NCBI RefSeq assembly: GCF_040782645.1
Contig: NZ_CP160403.1
Coordinates: 992,001 to 1,056,000 of the forward strand
From: Streptomyces sp. HUAS ZL42
Lineage (GTDB): Bacteria; Actinomycetota; Actinomycetes; Streptomycetales; Streptomycetaceae
Direction of reading: 5' to 3'
DNA length: 64,000 nucleotides
The notes under the pieces were generated by a model. The model made no database searches. It was not told where the DNA came from and worked only from the letters and a program-made list of their open reading frames with translations. The translations under genes were made by a program, and so were the position numbers. Below, piece after piece: positions 49,841 through 57,562 of this stretch (positions are counted from its first letter, which is position 1; each line of letters begins with the position of its first letter).

Positions 49841-51079
49841 ATGAGCACCAACCCGCCGCCGTCCGACCGACCCACGGGACCCCCTGCAGGACCCGCAGGA
49901 CCCGCAGGTCCTCCGTCGGGACCCCTGTCGGGCCCGCAGTCGGGCCCGTCGGGAGCCTCCGGGCCAACCGCGCGACCCAGGCGCCTGCCAGGCAGGCGGG
50001 CCTCGCGCGTGGCCCTGATCGCCACTGTCGTCGCCGCAGTGCTGGCCCTGGCCCTGGTCGTCTCCCACGCCCCCGGCACGCCGCACCACCAAGGTGAGGT
50101 CTTCCTCGAGGCCGCCGGGACCACGGGCGCACACCCGTTCACGGAGGCGACCACGCCGGACGGCGATCCACCGCCGGCCGCGCCGTCACCGGCCGCCCCG
50201 GCCGCAGGCAACGCGCCGCGCAGCCTGGACGGCGACACGCCCGGCTTGTACGGCGGGACCCGCAGCGCCACCCGCTGCAACGTGAACCAGCAGATCACCG
50301 CCCTGCGCGCGGACGCGTCGAAGAAAACAGCCTTCGCCTCCGCGCTCGGCATCGAGCCCTCCACCGTCCCCCACTACCTGCGCACCCTCACCCCCCTGCG
50401 CCTGACCAGCGACACGCTGGTCACCAACCACGGCTACCAGAACGGCACCGCCACCAGCTACCCGTCCGTTCTGCAAGCCGGCTCCGCCGTCCTGGTCGAC
50501 GACCGCGGCGTCCCCCGCGTGCGCTGCGCCTGCGGCAACCCCCTCGCTCCGCCCGCGGCCGAGCAGGCCCCGCCCCGACCGGCGGCCCGCCCATGGCCCG
50601 GCTACCGTCCCTCACACGTCGTCGCCGTCACCCCGGCACCCCACCCCGTGCACACCTTCGTCACGGCAGACCTCTCGCCGACGGACCGGTCCACCCGCCG
50701 ACACGGCGACCACAGGGACAAGCACGAGAGCACGACCACGCCGCCGCCGACGCACACTCCGACCGCATCGGGCCAAGCCTCGACACCGCCGAAGGAGAAT
50801 CACTCGAAGGACACGTCCTCGAAGCCGCCGGAGAAGCGCTCGGAGGACACCTCCTCGCCAGGACCCAGCCGGCCGCCGTCGTCCTCCCCCGAGACTCCCT
50901 CGGCTCCGTCGTCGCAGTCCTCGAAGCCTCGAGCCCCGAACGTCGTACAACCGCCCTCGCCTCCAACGTCCCCGTCCCCCGCACCTGAGAGCGTCGCGCC
51001 CCCGGATTCCGCCTCCTCGCCGGCTCAAGTCGAGCCCGAGCAAGAGTCGCCCCCGCCGGACAGCCCGCCCTCCGGGTGA
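49841..51079 (+). CDS. DUF6777-type membrane-anchored or secreted protein with Pro/Ser-rich tail
   Basis: A 412-residue protein. A cytoplasmic Pro/Gly-rich N-terminus (residues 1-55) is followed by one membrane helix (VALIATVVAAVLALALVV), and then a conserved extracellular domain (GEVFLEAAGTTGAHPFTEAT, GLYGGTRSATRCNVNQQITA, TPLRLTSDTLVTNHGYQNG, AVLVDDRGVPRVRCACGNPL). The last 150 residues are Pro/Ser/Thr-rich and disordered. The domain matches what I know as DUF6777, common in Streptomyces, function unknown. The ATG at 49841 was chosen over the frame open from 49763. Confidence 0.75.
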   Translation: MSTNPPPSDRPTGPPAGPAGPAGPPSGPLSGPQSGPSGASGPTARPRRLPGRRASRVALIATVVAAVLALALVVSHAPGTPHHQGEVFLEAAGTTGAHPFTEATTPDGDPPPAAPSPAAPAAGNAPRSLDGDTPGLYGGTRSATRCNVNQQITALRADASKKTAFASALGIEPSTVPHYLRTLTPLRLTSDTLVTNHGYQNGTATSYPSVLQAGSAVLVDDRGVPRVRCACGNPLAPPAAEQAPPRPAARPWPGYRPSHVVAVTPAPHPVHTFVTADLSPTDRSTRRHGDHRDKHESTTTPPPTHTPTASGQASTPPKENHSKDTSSKPPEKRSEDTSSPGPSRPPSSSPETPSAPSSQSSKPRAPNVVQPPSPPTSPSPAPESVAPPDSASSPAQVEPEQESPPPDSPPSG

Positions 51080-51109
51080 CGTGCCGGCACAAGCGGCACC
51101 CGGCGTCAC
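51076..51109. terminator. Bulged stem-loop between convergent genes
   Basis: GTGACG-TG-CCGG at 51076-51087 pairs with CCGGCGTCAC at 51100-51109, with a 2-base bulge. It contains the stop codons of both the DUF6777-type gene and the minus-strand TPR remnant. Confidence 0.6.
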
Positions 51110-52385
51110 GTCGTCCACATGGAGGGAAAACGCGGGTCGGGGAGGTAGGCGCAGTACGTGCCTGTGCGGATGGTGCGGTCGAGGTGTTCGCCGAGCGGTG
51201 GGCAGGCCTCGCGGAGGCGGCCGATGGCCTTGCGCAGGGCTTGCGTCACGGCGGCCCGGGCCCGTTCGGACGCCGCTCCGGCACGGCGGTCGCGTCCACC
51301 GAGTCCGACCGCCCGCGCGAGTTCACTGATCAGGAAATCTCGTTCGAACTCGGCCTGTGCCTCACGGGCCGCGTCACCGGCACTGCGGGCTTCTTCGATG
51401 TCGTCGTCGATCTCGGCGAGCCGTCTGCGGTACATCCGCTTGGCCCGGTCGTCCAGGAGGGGACCCGCGTCGCCGGCGCGCAGAAGCCCTGCCGCGCGCG
51501 TGGGGTCGTCGCTCTCCGCGGCGACGAGGTCGAGGACGTGCAACTCCCGGCCCGGCGCGCCGAGCAGCCGGGCGAGGTGGTGCATGCCTTTGCTGTCGCG
51601 GACGGTCAAGCGCCGCCCGTCGAAGACGATCTTCCAGAAGTCGGCCTCCCGGACGAACGCGTTCGGCCCGGTCGTGGCCGGCTGCGCCGGGGGAACCGCG
51701 GGTGCGGTGGCGATCCGTTCGAACTCGGCACGTGCCGCCTCCCGCTCCAGCGTCTCGGCCCGCGTGCGGCCCAGGTCGTGCTGGGCATCGGCGAGGCGGA
51801 GCCGGCACTCCGCCGCCTCGTACGGCGCGCCGATCTCGTTCCAGGCGCGCACCGCGTCGGCGAACAACGCCGAGGCGCCGGCCGCGTCGCCCTCGGCAAG
51901 GAGGACATCGCCGTGCGCCTGGAGCGCCGACGCGGCGAGCGCGTTGCTGGCGAAGCGGGCGGCCACCTCGTCGAGTTCCCGGGCCGCGGCCCGGGCCGTC
52001 TGCGGGTCGAGACGGACCGCGGCGATCTTCACCTGCGCGTCCAGCAGCGGCGCCCGGCGCAACTCGGTGGTGGGGGGAAGCTCCTTCGACGGAACGGGTC
52101 GGGGCCGCATGAGCGCCTCGTCGATCGTCGCGGCTGCCGTGTCGGCGTCACCGTCGGCGAGTCGGACGAGCGAGAGCACCGGCTCGGGATCCCACCCGAG
52201 GCGATGGGCATCACGCAGTGCCTCCTCGGCGCCGGTCAGATCGCCGCGCCGCAGCCGGATACGGCCCAGCTCCGTCAGGGGCCAGCCCAGCTCGCGCCGG
52301 ACGTAGGGACGCAGTTCCTCGCAGGCGAGCAGGGCCGATTGGCGGTTCGGCCCCGATGAGGCCGCGGCGATCCGTCGGCCGACGC
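51106..52385 (-). pseudogene. C-terminal part of a large TPR-containing regulator/ATPase-like protein
   Basis: About 425 residues of helical TPR-like repeats (YVRRELGWPLTELGRIRLRR, GDLTGAEEALRDAHRLGWDP, ALFADAVRAWNEIGAPYEAA), then VREADFWKIVFDGRRLTVRD, SKGMHHLARLLGAPGRELHV and a charged C-terminus. These are the end of actinomycete adenylate-cyclase-like or LuxR-type ATPase/TPR proteins near 1000 residues long. The N-terminal catalytic or ATPase part is missing: at about 52385 the sequence runs into a hydrolase fragment on the other strand. It has no natural start. Confidence 0.65.
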
Positions 52386-52570
52386 TGTCCGTCGTCGGCG
52401 GCGACACCGGCCGTCTGTGGGTCGAGGTGGCCGAGCTCCTGCGCTCCGCCGTGCCGGACATCGAAGAGTGCGTCATCGAGGGCGTGGGGCATCTCCTGCA
52501 TGTCGAGCGAGCCCGGCCGGTCGCCGAGGCCATGGCCCGGTTCCTGGCCCGTCACCCGATCACGTCCTGA
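52382..52570 (+). pseudogene. C-terminal fragment of an alpha/beta hydrolase
   Basis: The + strand reads TLSVVGGDTGRLWVEVAELL, then SAVPDIEECVIEGVGHLLHV and ARPVAEAMARFLARHPITS to a stop. GHLLHVERA carries the catalytic-His region of alpha/beta hydrolases. Everything upstream is missing. It faces the TPR remnant at a shared breakpoint. Confidence 0.65.
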
Positions 52571-52615
52571 CCGAGCGCGCTCAGCAGAGGAGGTCTCAAG
52601 CCGGGAGGAAGGTGA

Positions 52616-55087
52616 TCACACATCGGGTTCGGCCACGAGGAACTGTTCGGCCCAGACCGTCTTGCCGGTGGCCGCGTGCCGGGTGCCCCAGCGCTGAGCG
52701 AGCTGGCCGACGAGCAGCAGGCCACGTCCTCCCTCGTCGAAGGTGCGGGCGCGGCGCATGTGCGGGGCGGTGCTGCTGGAGTCGAACACTTCGCAGATGA
52801 GGGTGTGGCCGGCGTGGATCAGTCGCAGCTGGATGGGCGGGCGGCCGTAGCGGAGGGCGTTGGTGACCAGTTCGCTGACGACGAGTTCGGTGATGAAGGC
52901 GGCCTCCTCCAGCTGCCAGGCGGTCAGCTGGTCGGTGGCGTGCCGGCGGGCCTCGGCGACCACGGTCGTGTCGAAGTCCAGGTCGTAGGTGGCGACCCGG
53001 TCGGCGGGAAGGGCCCGGGTGCGGGCGATCAGCAAAGCGACGTCGTCGTCGGGGCGATGGGACAGCATGGAGGTCAGGATCCGGTCGCACACCGTGTCCA
53101 GCCCCTTCGCGGGGCGGGCCAGGGCCTGGAACATCCTGTCCAGGGCGTCGTCGATGTCGTGGTCGCGGGCGGCGAGCAGCCCGTCGGTGTACAGGGCGAT
53201 CAGGCTGTCCTCGTCCAGCACGGTCTCGAAGGTCTCGAACGGCAGCCCGCCCAGGCCAAGTGGCGGCCCCGGCGGGACGTCCAGGAAGCGGACCGCGCCG
53301 TCCGGGGCCACCACCGCCGGCGGTGGATGACCGGCCCTGGCCAGGGTCAGGCGCCGTGATACGGGGTCGTAGACGGCGTACAGGCAGGTGGTGCCGATGC
53401 CCCCGGCGCTCTCCGCGGCACCCTCCGCGCCCGCCTCCTCCGCCGACAGATGCAGCACGAGATCGTCGAGATGGGTGAGCAGCTCGTCCGGCGGCAGATC
53501 GACGTCCGCAAGGGTGCGCACCGCGGTGCGCACCCTGCCCATGGTCGCCGAGGCACGGATACCGTGGCCGACCACGTCACCCACCACCAGTGCCACCCGC
53601 ATCCCGGACAGCGGGATCACATCGAACCAGTCCCCGCCCACCCCTGCCCGACCGCCGGCCGGCAGGTAGCGGGTGGCGATGTCCAGGGCCTGCTGATCGG
53701 GCAGCGTCTGCGGCAGCAGACTGCGCTGCAACGTCATCGTCGTGGTGTGCTCCCGGGTGTGGTGGCCGCGGCCGTGCATGGCCATGGCCGCTCTTGCCGT
53801 GAGCTCCTCGGCCGTCGCCAGGTCGTCCGCCCCGAAGGGCTCGGGGCGCCGGCTGCGGCTGAAGAGGGCCACGCCCAGAGTGCCGCCGCGGGCGCGCACC
53901 GGCACCACCATCACCGAATGGGTCCCCGCCACTCGCAGCCAACCGGCCTGCGGATCCTCGGCGGCCCACTGTGCGATGGCGGGATCTCTCACGCCGTACA
54001 CGGCGCCCCGCCCCTCGGTCAGGCACCGGGCCACCGGCGACGACCCCGGGTAGCGGCACGTCTCAGGGGCCGCGGCGGCGGGCTCCTCCCCCGCGACAAA
54101 GGAGACCGGTCCCTCCTCGCCGATCGACCGCACGGCCGTGCGCCCCAGGGTCACCGGCCCACCGGGAACCCCGGCGGGCACCTCCCCGCCCTCGGGGGCC
54201 GGCAGCAACTCGACGGCGGCGAAGTCCGCAAGGGCGGGGACCACGACGTCGGCCAGCTCCTGCGCGGTGCGCTGTACGTCCGAGGTGGTGCCGATCCGGG
54301 CTCTGACGTCGTCCAGCCACCGCATCCGCTGCCCGGCGAGTTGCTGGGGAAGCGCGTGGTGCGCCTCCAGACACACGGCGCGCACCCGGCCGCCCGCGTC
54401 CTTCAGCGGGGACAGCGACGTGGGCCGGCCGTGCTGGTCGCTGACACCCGTCGGGCCGAGGAAGGCCGGTATGTCCTGTACGCCACCGCCCTCAAGTACC
54501 AGGCGCATCCTCGACTCGACCTCGTCACTCACCGGATCCGGCGCGATCTCCGGCAGACGCAAGCCCCGCATCTCCTCCTCGGTCAGCGACAGCGCACCCT
54601 CCATGCCGCTGTTCGCCCGCACCAGCCGTAGATCCGTGTCGAAGACCGCAAGCGCGCAGGGCGACTGACGAAACACCCACTCCCCCAGCACCTCACCCCC
54701 CGGCAGACGCCCTGCGTCTGCGGGCAGGCGCGGGTCGGCCGCCGCCGCGGACAACAGCAACCACTCGGGGGCCAGGCCGTTCGGCCTGCGGCGGTGGGCG
54801 AGCAGACGCCGTTCGAGCCGGTGACCGTCCCGGTGCCGCAGCCCCACCGTGCCGCTCCACCTCTCCCGCCCGGCCGCCTCCCGCGCCCGCACGCCGACAT
54901 CCTCGGCCAGCAGCCACGCCGCGGGGCGCCCCACCACCTCCGACGAGCCGTAGCCCAGCAGCCGCCGTGCACCCTCACTCCACCCCGTCACCACGCCCCG
55001 CCCATCCACGGTGGCCGTCGCCGTGTACGCCGATCCCGGCGCAGCGTCCGCCTGCGCCTCATCGGGAGGAGTGGGACCTCGCACCAT
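52616..55087 (-). CDS. PAS-PAS-GAF-SpoIIE phosphatase-HATPase signalling protein
   Basis: An 823-residue cytoplasmic protein. PAS domains lie at about 20-110 (VDGRGVVTGWSEGARRLLGY) and 130-250 (CALAVFDTDLRLVRANSGME), a GAF domain at 265-440, a SpoIIE/PP2C domain at 465-680 (AGVGGDWFDVIPLSGMRVAL, VVGDVVGHGIRASATMGRVR, LIALYTDGLL) and an RsbW-like kinase domain at 695-815 (LVVSELVTNALRYGRPPIQL, DEGGRGLLLVGQLAQRWG). Such proteins act on anti-sigma-factor antagonists in stress and development. It is divergent from a small LuxR gene across a palindrome-bearing promoter. Confidence 0.93.
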   Translation of the reverse strand: MVRGPTPPDEAQADAAPGSAYTATATVDGRGVVTGWSEGARRLLGYGSSEVVGRPAAWLLAEDVGVRAREAAGRERWSGTVGLRHRDGHRLERRLLAHRRRPNGLAPEWLLLSAAAADPRLPADAGRLPGGEVLGEWVFRQSPCALAVFDTDLRLVRANSGMEGALSLTEEEMRGLRLPEIAPDPVSDEVESRMRLVLEGGGVQDIPAFLGPTGVSDQHGRPTSLSPLKDAGGRVRAVCLEAHHALPQQLAGQRMRWLDDVRARIGTTSDVQRTAQELADVVVPALADFAAVELLPAPEGGEVPAGVPGGPVTLGRTAVRSIGEEGPVSFVAGEEPAAAAPETCRYPGSSPVARCLTEGRGAVYGVRDPAIAQWAAEDPQAGWLRVAGTHSVMVVPVRARGGTLGVALFSRSRRPEPFGADDLATAEELTARAAMAMHGRGHHTREHTTTMTLQRSLLPQTLPDQQALDIATRYLPAGGRAGVGGDWFDVIPLSGMRVALVVGDVVGHGIRASATMGRVRTAVRTLADVDLPPDELLTHLDDLVLHLSAEEAGAEGAAESAGGIGTTCLYAVYDPVSRRLTLARAGHPPPAVVAPDGAVRFLDVPPGPPLGLGGLPFETFETVLDEDSLIALYTDGLLAARDHDIDDALDRMFQALARPAKGLDTVCDRILTSMLSHRPDDDVALLIARTRALPADRVATYDLDFDTTVVAEARRHATDQLTAWQLEEAAFITELVVSELVTNALRYGRPPIQLRLIHAGHTLICEVFDSSSTAPHMRRARTFDEGGRGLLLVGQLAQRWGTRHAATGKTVWAEQFLVAEPDV

Positions 55088-55188
55088 CGCCGCTCATCAC
55101 ACCCTTCACAAACCCACACAACCCGGGCCCACTCACCAGCATGATCCTGACAGCCGACCACCACCAACCCGGAGGCCTCGACGGTGGT

Positions 55189-55208
55189 CTGTCACACGCC
55201 TGTGACAG
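55189..55208. promoter_or_regulatory. CTGTCACA-n4-TGTGACAG dyad in a divergent promoter
   Basis: Perfect 8-bp arms around CGCC lie between the phosphatase gene and the small LuxR gene. TGTGA-type half-sites of this symmetry resemble Crp/Fnr operators, though other regulators use similar dyads. Confidence 0.55.
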
Positions 55209-55342
55209 TCGGCGGACACCGTCATGACGTCACCCAGGCAGCCTATTTCGAAAGGGGACAAAACGAGCCAATCAGGCATTTTGCTCTCTGCTTCCGAGGG
55301 TGTGAGCAGGGACGACCGAGCCGACACGCCGGAGAAGATCCC

Positions 55343-55600
55343 ATGCGCCACCTCACACCCGCCACGCCGACCGTCCAGGCCTCCGGGCCCGCCACGGCAA
55401 CCGGACCCGCATCCGCACTGGCACCGCGCGAGCTGGAAACGCTGCGCCACATCGCGTCGGGCTGCACCTATCTGCAGGCAGCCCGGCAGATGGGGCTCTC
55501 CAAACACACCGTCGACGCCTACCTCCGCCGCATCCGCACCAAACTCAACATCAACACCACAGCCGAACTCACCCGGCTTGCCATCGCCCTCGGGCTCTGA
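55343..55600 (+). CDS. Stand-alone LuxR-type (GerE) DNA-binding protein
   Basis: An 85-residue protein consisting of a short Ala/Pro/Thr leader and one LuxR helix-turn-helix (LAPRELETLRHIASGCTYLQ, AARQMGLSKHTVDAYLRRIR, TKLNINTTAELTRLAIALGL). GGAGAA lies six bases before the ATG at 55343. There is no receiver or other sensing domain. It is divergent from the SpoIIE-type phosphatase and may act in the same pathway. Confidence 0.9.
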   Translation: MRHLTPATPTVQASGPATATGPASALAPRELETLRHIASGCTYLQAARQMGLSKHTVDAYLRRIRTKLNINTTAELTRLAIALGL

Positions 55601-55720
55601 CGCCCTTGGCCGCCGGCCCTGCGCAACACGGCTCAGGTGCTCGGTGCAGTCGCCGTGCAAGCGGGGATCAGGGGCAGGACCGCTTGACGTCGTGCTCGAC
55701 GGTGACCCGAAGGGCGCCCG

Positions 55721-55897
55721 TCATGCGCTCCTGGTGTCGTCCACCCGCTCACCCTCCGCCTGGGACGGCTCGGTCCTCGGGACGTCCGGGTGCTGTTCCA
55801 CGGCCGCACGCTCGGTCGGATCGTCGCGCTCACCCTCGGCCTGGGAGGGGGTGTGGGAGTACAGCCAGGGTTCGTAGTCCGAGTCTCTCGTTTTCAT
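55721..55897 (-). CDS. Small acidic protein with duplicated PSQAEGER motif
   Basis: A 58-residue ORF (MKTRDSDYEPWLYSHTPSQA at the start) with AGGGAGG six bases before the ATG at 55897. PSQAEGERDD and PSQAEGERVDD recur about 30 residues apart; both copies are read in frame. It is hydrophilic and acidic, with no signal or membrane helix. I do not know the family. Confidence 0.5.
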   Translation of the reverse strand: MKTRDSDYEPWLYSHTPSQAEGERDDPTERAAVEQHPDVPRTEPSQAEGERVDDTRSA

Positions 55898-56076
55898 GGC
55901 GGGCCTCCCTTGCTCGCTCCTCTCCCATGGTCCTCCCTCCACCGGCGCGGAGCGAGGGGGCCGAAGTCGACGACGCCTGCGTGCGTCCCCCAGGAGACGG
56001 CGATGTTCACGGATACAGGTCGCCGGGGCACGGTCACCCAGTTCGCCGGGAACCACGCCGCGATCCCGACGCCACG

Positions 56077-56488
56077 TCACCGAGCGGGTTTCTCCCGGAT
56101 CAGCGAGTACCGGCCGAGCACATGCCGGCGGTGGCGCACACCGGGCAGCAGTCGCCATGCCGCAGCCCACACCTCCCCGTAGCTCAGCCTCGGGGTCGGC
56201 GACCGGCATGCCGCGGGCACCGCGCAGCACCTTTCGTGATCCGCACGACCGGGGCAGCCGCGATCAGCGTCGCCCACTGGGGGACGCCACGCTCGCGCCA
56301 GCTCACGCATGCGGGTGAGGGCCGCCTCGAACCTTCGCCCGTCCGGCGAGCTTCCGCGCCGGCGACCCGTCCCCGCAGCCGACGTCCAGCGCAGCGGCGC
56401 ACCCCTCGGGAACGGCGCGCAGGATGCCCGGATGCCGGGGGCGTACGAACCCGTCCACGGCGAACCGATACGCCCGCAGGTCCACCAC
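56077..56488 (-). pseudogene. Class I SAM methyltransferase with internal deletion and frameshift
   Basis: One frame from 56488 gives DGFVRPRHPGILRAVPEG, then AALDVGCGDGSPARKLAG, the SAM-binding motif I. A second frame continues with FEAALTRMRELARAWRPP and later RLSYGEVWAAAWRLLPGVRH-RRHVLGRYSLIREKPAR to the stop at 56077, a familiar end of actinomycete methyltransferases. The middle (about 50-100 residues) is missing and the frame changes, so it is inactive. Confidence 0.65.
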
Positions 56489-56538
56489 CGGTGGTGAGCC
56501 GCCGGGCCTTCCCGCCCGTCCGCGGGAAGAATGCCGGC

Positions 56539-57374
56539 GTGACGGAACACCACAGCAGCCGCCTCGACGACATGGCCCTGTACGACCTCCAGTACCTCCG
56601 CAACGCCCTGGCCCCTCTGCTGAGCCGTCCCGGCCCCCTCACACCGAACGATCTCGAACCGTACGACCAGCTGCACTACCTCGGTCACCAGGCCCTCGAC
56701 AACGCCGTCGTGCAACTGGGTCTCAGCCCGGGCGCGCGGATCGTGGACATCGGCGCCGGGCTCGGCGGCCCGGCCCGGTATCTCGCCGAGCGGTACGCCT
56801 GCCACCTCACGGCCGTCGAACTGCAGCCGGACTCCACAAGTTGAGCGAGGAACTCACTTCGCTGTGCCGGCTGACGCGGCGCGTCCGGACCGTCCGGGCC
56901 GACGCCCTGACCCTGTGCGGCGTGGAGTGGTCGCAGCGGTACGACCACCTGATCTCGCTCCTGGCAGTCCTGCACATCCCGCGCCGCGGCGCACTCCTCG
57001 GCGTGTGCGAAGACCTCCTGCGCCCCGGCGGCACCTTCTACGTCGAGGACTTCTACGCCCGTCGCCCCCTCACCACCGGCGAACGGGCCGCCCTCGCCGA
57101 CCTCGTCGCCTGCCCCAACCTCCCGGACGAGGCCCGATATCGCGAGGACCTCCACCGGGCGGGCTTCACGGACTTGGCATGGACCGACGCCACCGACCTG
57201 TGGCTGCCCTGGGTGCGCGAGCGGGCCCAGGCCTTCCGCAGCGGCTGTCCGGAGCGGGTACGGCTGCACGGTGAGCCGCTCGCCGGGCGGCTGATGCGGT
57301 TCTACGACACGGTGAACGCCCTGTTCGCGGGCGGCGGGGTCGGAGGGGTGCGGCTCTCGGGGCGGCGGAGCTGA
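56539..57374 (+). pseudogene. SAM-dependent methyltransferase with a single-base frameshift
   Basis: From a GTG at 56539 the frame reads QLHYLGHQALDNAVVQLGLS and ARIVDIGAGLGGPARYLAER (SAM motif I), up to TAVELQPDSTS and a stop near 56844. In another frame the protein continues from LHKLSEELTSLCRLTRRVRT through DHLISLLAVLHIPRRGALLG and LRPGGTFYVEDFYARRPL to 57374. One extra C after the GAC codon near 56835 would give VELQPDLHKLSEE and one intact 279-residue enzyme related to glycine/sarcosine-type N-methyltransferases. It is either a recent pseudogene or a sequencing error. Confidence 0.75.
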
Positions 57375-57562
57375 CACCGCACTCCTCACGCCGACGGCTC
57401 CGCTCACCCCGCTGAGGGCAGGTGTGCCTCCACCCCGAAGGGGAAGACGGTATTCCATTAGGCATATATGCGGCATTTCTGAGCGGCGCACCGCATCCGG
57501 CCGGCCCTTCCGCCACCTGGGCGGCGCACCCCGATCATGCCGGCCAGAGGAGCTGCGGACGC

